Position numbers and translations under genes: made by a program | Shown here: piece after piece, positions 5,472-9,169 of the stretch | How positions within the stretch are numbered: position 1 is the stretch's first letter | How the letters are laid out: every line of letters starts with the position of its first letter | The notes under the pieces: model-generated | The model's input: the letters and a program-made list of their open reading frames with translations, nothing else | Told to the model about the DNA's origin: nothing | The model's database searches: none | Source: WLMZ01 sp039920665 | GTDB taxonomy: Bacteria; Actinomycetota; Acidimicrobiia; Acidimicrobiales; Ilumatobacteraceae | DNA length: 9,169 nt | Direction of reading: 5' to 3' | NCBI GenBank assembly: GCA_039920665.1 | Contig: JBDSDH010000306.1 | Coordinates: 1 to 9,169 of the forward strand

Positions 5472-6617
5472 CGTCCCGCATGGAGTGGTCGTGCCGTCCA
5501 ACACCTCGGCGATGGTCGTCGTCAGAGCGAATGATCCCGGGATCTGTCCATTTGCCCCCTCGAAGCTCCCCGGCCACGTGTGGGTTCCATCGGAGATCGC
5601 ATACAGAACTGCACATGCAGCGCAGTTCGGTGCCGTGATCGCCTCGACCGTCGGTGAGAACGGCGCCTTCTCGGGCAACCCGGAACATCCTGCAACGCGT
5701 TCCGACACGGTGCTGAACCACGTCTCGACCGGCGGGAAAGGTTCGCGGCCACCGTCGTATTGGATGATCCGATCCTGCAGACCTGCCACGGCGACGACTG
5801 AAATTGGCGCCGTCGAAAGACGGTCTGCGCAGGTGGACAACACGCCCGCATCAACGGCGGCGTTGACCAGAACCAGTCCGGAGAGTCGACCTGTGAAGCG
5901 CTGATCGCAGGCCGCCCGGAGCACCATCCCGCCACCGTTCGATTCGCCCACCAGGTACACCCGCGCCGGATCGGCGCACGGCGTGCCGAGGACGACGTCG
6001 ACGACGTCGCTCAACACGGCGACGTCGTCTGCCTTGGATGTGGCAAAGCGCCCAGCCCCGGAGTTCCATCCGAATCCAAGGTCGAGCGGGACGCCCGATG
6101 GATAGGCAACAATCGCGTTTGTCAGGAGTGACAGCTGTGAGAAGTACTCGAGGCCTTCAGGAGTTCCTTTGAATCCGTGGACGGCGATGATCACTGCTGC
6201 GTGACCAGCAGAGTCTGGAGTTCTCACCAGTACGGCCCGGCCATCGACGTCGATCGAAGTAGATCCAACCCCGCACCGAGTACCGACAAGCGTCGTCTCG
6301 ACGGGCGCCACCGTCTCCACCGGCGCGCTGACGGCCGTCGGCGGAGGTGCTGGCACGACCGTCGCATTCGTCGGCAACGGCGTCGTGTCGATCGCTGTTG
6401 TCACCGCTGTTGGATCGGCGACCGGCAATCTGATCACTGTCGTCGGCAGATCGGCGACGGCACTGGTCGTCGATGGCCCAGAATCAACGGAACCGAGCGA
6501 CTCCCCAGAGCCTTTCGTCGAACTGCACGAAGCCAAGCAGATGACGACCGCGATCGTGACGGCGGTCAACATTCGTGCCCGCGACCCGGCTGGGACGACG
6601 AGGCTGCGACGGCTCAT
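5469..6617 (-). CDS. LpqC / poly(3-hydroxybutyrate) depolymerase-like lipoprotein esterase
   Basis: 382-residue alpha/beta hydrolase predicted to be anchored on the outer face of the cytoplasmic membrane. The signal peptide ends in a good lipobox LASC (28-31, lipidated C31). A Ser/Thr/Pro/Val-rich linker fills about 32-112, and the hydrolase domain runs from about 113 to 380. Oxyanion-hole region AVHGFKG (145-151); nucleophile elbow GESNGGGM (224-231) with Ser226; probable acid D282 in AGLQDRIIQYDGG; probable base H346 in SDGTHTWPG. The HGFKG...GESNGGGM...QDxxxxYxGG...DGxHxWPG order is that of the esterase_phb/LpqC family, which cleaves short-chain, feruloyl or polyhydroxyalkanoate esters; the natural substrate here is unknown. 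Six or more Cys outside the lipobox (for example C115, C214, C237, C263, C311, C332, C335, C380) suit disulfides in an exported protein. The ATG at 6615-6617 overlaps the upstream stop as ATGA, so translation is coupled to the zinc-ribbon protein. Confidence 0.88.
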   Translation of the reverse strand: MSRRSLVVPAGSRARMLTAVTIAVVICLASCSSTKGSGESLGSVDSGPSTTSAVADLPTTVIRLPVADPTAVTTAIDTTPLPTNATVVPAPPPTAVSAPVETVAPVETTLVGTRCGVGSTSIDVDGRAVLVRTPDSAGHAAVIIAVHGFKGTPEGLEYFSQLSLLTNAIVAYPSGVPLDLGFGWNSGAGRFATSKADDVAVLSDVVDVVLGTPCADPARVYLVGESNGGGMVLRAACDQRFTGRLSGLVLVNAAVDAGVLSTCADRLSTAPISVVAVAGLQDRIIQYDGGREPFPPVETWFSTVSERVAGCSGLPEKAPFSPTVEAITAPNCAACAVLYAISDGTHTWPGSFEGANGQIPGSFALTTTIAEVLDGTTTPCGT

Positions 6618-7603
6618 CCGTTACCGAGATAGCGATAGTCATCGATGAGAATCGAGCCGGTGAGCGGGTCGCGCCTGAAGTCGACATCGACGATCTCGTT
6701 CGAGGTCGTGCCGTCGACCCGTCGCCCGAAGGACACCTTGCAATGCAACGTCTGCGCTCCCGGGTTAGCCACAATCGATGCGGCCTCGCGAATGTCGGTA
6801 CCCTCGACCGTCTCCCAGAACCGCACGAAGTTGTCGTAGCCGAGATACTTCGCCTGATATCTCGGTGTGAGCATCGACCATGCGTCTGGGTAAACCCGGC
6901 TCGCAACCAGTTCGAAATAAGTCTGGAACGTCGCGATCGCTTGATCCTGCGTCAACTCGGTTGGCGTGGACGGCGCCGTTGATGGGGGCGTTGTGACCAG
7001 AGGAACGGTCACCAATGGCGGAATCGTTGCCGGCGGGGTCGAGGAGAGCTCGGGCGGCACGGCAACCGTGACCGGCGCGAGCGTCGCTGGTGAAGTCGTC
7101 TCCGGGACAACCGGTGCAATCGTCGTTGCCCCTGCCTGAATCGCGAGCGGGGCGGTCGAGTCGCTCGCCACGCTGGGTGACGTCGTCGCAGATTCTTGGG
7201 TCGCTTGGGTCGCCTCGGTCGACGCAGAGGAATCGCTGGTTGCTGCGCGGTCGTCGTCCGAACCACCAAGGGCGATCACGCCTCCGACGATGGCACCAGC
7301 GAGCAACCCGACACTGCCTGCAACCACCAACAATCGCCTGCGACGCTGCCGCCGTGCGACGCCCAGTACTGCCGGGGATTGTTCGGATCCAAACCGCATC
7401 GGCACCGCGTGCAGAGCGGTCGTCGGTACCTCGGATTCCACAGGCATCGGTGCTGGGGGGATGATCGCCCGCGGCGGGGTGGCCGGCAGCACCGGCGGCA
7501 GCAGCGTTGGCGGCTGCAGCGCAGCGGCTTCGAGCACGGAACCGCAGTTCTTGCAGAATCGAGCCTGTTCGGCATTCGCCGTAGAGCACTGGGGACATGT
7601 CAT
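6614..7603 (-). CDS. Zinc-ribbon, single-TM protein with extracytoplasmic NTF2-like domain
   Basis: 329 residues. The N-terminus MTCPQCSTANAEQARFCKNC is a four-Cys zinc ribbon (C3, C6, C17, C20), followed by a Pro-rich cytoplasmic segment (29-60), a basic stop-transfer RRQRRRR (84-90) and one membrane helix (91-112, LLVVAGSVGLLAGAIVGGVI). Outside the membrane comes a 100-residue Ser/Thr/Pro/Val linker (116-216), then a folded domain at about 217-329. That domain begins TQDQAIATFQTYFELVASR (218-236), with AWSMLTPRYQAKYLGYDNFVRFW (241-263) and a final beta strand ILIDDYRYL, typical of NTF2/SnoaL-like folds in membrane-anchored actinobacterial proteins, some of which bind cell-wall or kinase partners. 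The start is ATG at 7603, because GAGGTG (7613-7618) lies 9 nt upstream; an in-frame GTG at 7615 would use part of that site. No function is known; the topology suggests it links the cytoplasm to the cell wall. It shares an ATGA junction with the esterase gene. Confidence 0.82.
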   Translation of the reverse strand: MTCPQCSTANAEQARFCKNCGSVLEAAALQPPTLLPPVLPATPPRAIIPPAPMPVESEVPTTALHAVPMRFGSEQSPAVLGVARRQRRRRLLVVAGSVGLLAGAIVGGVIALGGSDDDRAATSDSSASTEATQATQESATTSPSVASDSTAPLAIQAGATTIAPVVPETTSPATLAPVTVAVPPELSSTPPATIPPLVTVPLVTTPPSTAPSTPTELTQDQAIATFQTYFELVASRVYPDAWSMLTPRYQAKYLGYDNFVRFWETVEGTDIREAASIVANPGAQTLHCKVSFGRRVDGTTSNEIVDVDFRRDPLTGSILIDDYRYLGNG

Positions 7604-7612
7604 TGGTTGGAG

Positions 7613-7618
7613 CACCTC
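7613..7618 (-). promoter_or_regulatory. Ribosome binding site that decides the start of the zinc-ribbon gene
   Basis: GAGGTG on the minus strand, 9 nt before ATG at 7603. It favours that ATG over the overlapping GTG at 7615, which would lie inside the site. It is one of the few clear Shine-Dalgarno sequences in the window. Confidence 0.55.
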
Positions 7619-8903
7619 GCTCTCGCGATCTTCACACTCAAACGAGCCGATTTCGTGAACGGTCGTCCTGTCATTCAGAGCCCTCTTCCGTCGCAGCGGG
7701 CAACAATACCCACCCGATGGACGCCACAGCGCACAGCACGACCGCGATAGCTCAAACCTCCGCTGTCGAAGGTGACGCCGACGTTGCGCGCGTCGGCGAT
7801 ACGACCTTCCGTGGCGTCACCGTCATCGGTTTTGGCGGCGGACGGCGTCACCTGATGTCACTCGATGCCGGTGGTGACGACGGCAACTTCGTCGTCGTCG
7901 GTGGTTGTGGGTTCGATGTCCTGGTTCATACATCGCGCTTGCAACGTTTGGGTTGTGTCCGGTGCACGTCGTGGATCATCGATCACTGCACGATGACTGC
8001 CTGTCGAAGGCGAAGGCGACCATTGACCGCCAGACCAGTCACCCGTGAACTCGACATCGCCGCCCTCCGCTCATCGACGGCGCCGCGCGCGACGCATCGA
8101 AAATCAACGTCACGACCGCCGGCATGGTCCCCGCCCCTCCCCCGTTTCCGGTGGAGGAAGCCACCATCGTCGATTCAACTGTGCCGAATTTCGTCCACAC
8201 CGCACTGTGAGGCCCTGCCGCACACGGTCGCTCTCCACGAGCACACGCCGCAGCTATCGGGCACGGATTCTCCGACATCGCTGTCCAGTGCTCCCGGTCG
8301 CCGCTGAGTTTCGCTACTGCCGCGTCACCTGTGTTTGCAACAACACTCCGTTTGTGTGACGAACCGAACAGAACCGAGCCCGAAACGAGCGCAGCATGCA
8401 TTCAGCAACAGCGAGCCAAGCGGCCGCCAACCTCAGGAGACAGCCATGAACGCCAGCAATCTCGACACAACCACCGACGATGCCGACGGCCGCGCCGCAA
8501 GATACAAGGGCTGAGCCACGAGCCTCCAGATTCGAGGCGGCACACATCGACGGGGCCGGCACTGGCTGGCTCTGGCTGCGGGATGCAGACTGGAGCTCTT
8601 CGCAGACATCGAATCGCGCGTGCAGATGCGGCCCGAGGCGATTGCACGATGTCGCGTTGGCCGGGAAGGGGCGGATGCCATCGTCGGCAGCCGGATGCCT
8701 GTGAGTCGTGGCCTGGCGAGCTTTGTCGAGCAGACCGCGTTCCTTTCCAGTCGCCCCACCCCATCGCGTCAGTCCGCACACTGTAGGTGACGCGTTCGTT
8801 GCCGTTCGGCGTCTCGAAGAGGCTCATCGGCGTGGCTGGCGGCGTACTCGCGTTTCCCCGTAGGTTTTATCGAGGGTTGCCCTCTACCATTTCCCGAACC
8901 CCC
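7619..8903. other. 1.3-kb stretch without an assignable gene
   Basis: No frame on either strand gives a protein I recognise, and none has both a credible start and a full-length domain. Short pieces look coding-like but are interrupted, mostly by TGA. On the minus strand, a hydrophobic run VVLCAVASIGWVLLPAATEE (within 7671-7751) precedes the zinc-ribbon gene. A 65-70-codon minus frame ending at about 7858 contains VEFTGDWSGGQWSPSPS and DIEPTTTDDDEVAVVTT. On the plus strand, a frame ending at TGA 8208-8210 contains DASKINVTTAGMVPAPPPFP. These overlap one another in different frames, so they cannot all be real. The stretch may be a decayed gene, a divergent upstream region, or non-coding. Confidence 0.5.
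8446..8514 (+). CDS. Possible 22-residue small ORF with a good ribosome binding site
   Basis: ATG at 8446 is preceded by AGGAGA (8435-8440) at 5 nt spacing, the best Shine-Dalgarno on the plus strand of this window. It encodes 22 residues, acidic in the middle (NLDTTTDDADG) and basic at the end (RAARYKG), then TGA. No Cys, membrane helix or known leader-peptide signature. It could be a small protein, an upstream leader ORF, or a chance match. The same frame stays open for about 90 codons after the TGA, but no SECIS-like hairpin follows, so readthrough is not supported. Confidence 0.25.
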   Translation: MNASNLDTTTDDADGRAARYKG

Positions 8904-8976
8904 GCCGGGTTAGCTCAGTTGGTAGAGCGCTTGACTTGTAATCATGAGGTGGCGAGTTCGATCCTCGCACCCGGCT
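8904..8976 (+). tRNA. tRNA-Thr (anticodon TGT)
   Basis: 73-nt cloverleaf. Acceptor arms GCCGGGT and ACCCGGC pair fully; D-arm GCTC-AGTTGGTA-GAGC; anticodon loop CTTGTAA with anticodon TGT (reads ACA and, by wobble, other ACN codons); T-arm GCGAG-TTCGATC-CTCGC; discriminator T. CCA is encoded at 8977-8979. The anticodon stem CTTGA/TCATG has one T-T mismatch (positions 28 and 42), the other four pairs being good. The antisense frame over this gene gives a typical tRNA-shadow ORF and is not a protein gene. Confidence 0.95.
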
Positions 8977-9014
8977 CCAATACGGACGGTCCTTCCAAGT
9001 GGCGGAGATCTTCC

Positions 9015-9039
9015 AAAATCCCTGATCAGAGGGCATTTT
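9015..9039 (+). terminator. Terminator-like hairpin downstream of tRNA-Thr
   Basis: AAAATCCCT (9015-9023) pairs with AGGG(C)ATTTT (9030-9039) with one bulged C and a GATCAG loop. The A-tract and T-tract at the ends make it usable in both directions, about 35 nt after the tRNA CCA on the plus strand and for anything transcribed leftward from the right edge. Confidence 0.45.
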
Positions 9040-9052
9040 CGGCTGGGGAACG

Positions 9053-9081
9053 GCTGACAGGAGCGGCCAGTTGTTGTCAGC
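9053..9081. repeat. Inverted repeat, 7-bp arms
   Basis: GCTGACA (9053-9059) and TGTCAGC (9075-9081) with a 15-nt loop, lying between the terminator-like hairpin and the possible gene end at the right edge. It could be a second hairpin at the 3' end of that leftward gene. The long loop makes it weak. Confidence 0.3.
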
Positions 9082-9107
9082 GCTGTCCACGGACGAATCA
9101 GGTGGGC

Positions 9108-9169
9108 TCACGGCTGCGGGGGGTGGCCTGGGTCGATTCTGAAGCCGAGTTCGGCGACGAGACCGGCGT
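9108..9169 (-). CDS. Possible 3' end of a minus-strand gene cut by the window edge
   Basis: One minus frame enters from the right edge and reads AGLVAELGFRIDPGHPPQP before TGA (9108-9110). Nineteen codons are too few to name a protein. The composition (GC-ending codons, a plausible amphipathic start) and the hairpins downstream at 9053-9081 and 9015-9039 fit a gene end. The other two minus frames are also open here, so the call is tentative. Confidence 0.3.
   Translation of the reverse strand, partial: AGLVAELGFRIDPGHPPQP

Noticed and set aside
7671..7826. Small membrane selenoprotein reading through TGA 7752-7754
   Set aside because: No SECIS-like hairpin after the TGA, no ribosome binding site at ATG 7826, and no Cys/Sec family match.
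8512..8514. TGA of the 22-codon ORF as a second selenocysteine codon
   Set aside because: The following hairpin (GCCTC-CAGATTC-GAGGC) lacks a G-starting loop, and the downstream frame is Arg-rich with no known redox motif.
8402..8827. 141-codon minus frame starting MSLFETPNGNERVTYSV
   Set aside because: The first 20 residues look plausible, but there is no ribosome binding site and the remainder is Arg/Ser/Pro/Cys-rich without a domain.
8884..9111. 75-codon minus frame over the tRNA
   Set aside because: Typical translated antisense of a tRNA (SRVRGSNSPPHDYKSSALPT), not a protein gene.
1..9169. CRISPR array, insertion sequence or prophage
   Set aside because: No regularly spaced repeats, transposase motifs, terminal inverted repeats or integrase were seen; the tRNA has no duplicated 3' end within the window.

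Overview
The window looks like chromosomal DNA of a GC-rich actinobacterium, possibly of the Acidimicrobiia (inference). The grounds are high G+C with strong third-position bias, TANNNT -10-like boxes placed almost directly on start codons, lipoprotein genes with Ser/Thr-rich linkers, and an LpqC-type esterase. No sel genes, mobile elements or CRISPR arrays are visible. Every confident protein gene lies on the minus strand, so transcription runs from high to low coordinates; the only confident plus-strand gene is a tRNA.

Layout, read in the direction of transcription. At the far right edge (9108-9169) there may be the 3' tip of a minus-strand gene. tRNA-Thr(UGT) lies at 8904-8976 on the plus strand, with an encoded CCA and a terminator-like hairpin downstream. 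From 7604 to 8903 is a 1.3-kb stretch with no assignable gene; it holds short coding-like frames broken by stops, one 22-codon ORF with a good ribosome binding site, and a possible membrane-helix fragment. An envelope-type cluster follows: a zinc-ribbon/single-TM/NTF2-like protein (6614-7603), overlapped by ATGA with an LpqC/PHB-depolymerase-like lipoprotein esterase (5469-6617), then a small lipoprotein with a beta-sandwich-like domain (4897-5382). Next come a GrpB (UPF0157) nucleotidyltransferase-like protein with an extra C-terminal domain (3846-4667), overlapped by ATGA with a 132-residue protein (3451-3849). Then come a glutathione peroxidase (2864-3340), an NAD-dependent epimerase/reductase (1807-2790), and the 5' two-thirds or so of an isoleucyl-tRNA synthetase gene (1-1682) that runs off the left edge.

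The key observation is in the glutathione peroxidase. Read as an ordinary ORF it appears only as a truncated frame, because an in-frame TGA (3233-3235) sits exactly where the catalytic Cys/Sec of the family belongs. Both sides of the TGA read as a complete 158-residue GPx with the Gln, Trp and Asn of the catalytic tetrad. Just 3' of the TGA on the mRNA is a perfect 7-bp hairpin whose tip, GCAGGTCTGC, matches what I recall of the SelB-binding tip of the E. coli fdhF SECIS. This is very probably a selenoprotein gene read through by UGA/selenocysteine recoding, which implies that the genome encodes SelA, SelB, SelC and SelD elsewhere.

Second, the IleRS carries a non-canonical HIGH signature (AVHTAWG), so it belongs with divergent IleRS forms. 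In IleRS2 enzymes, an altered HIGH motif has been linked to strong mupirocin resistance.
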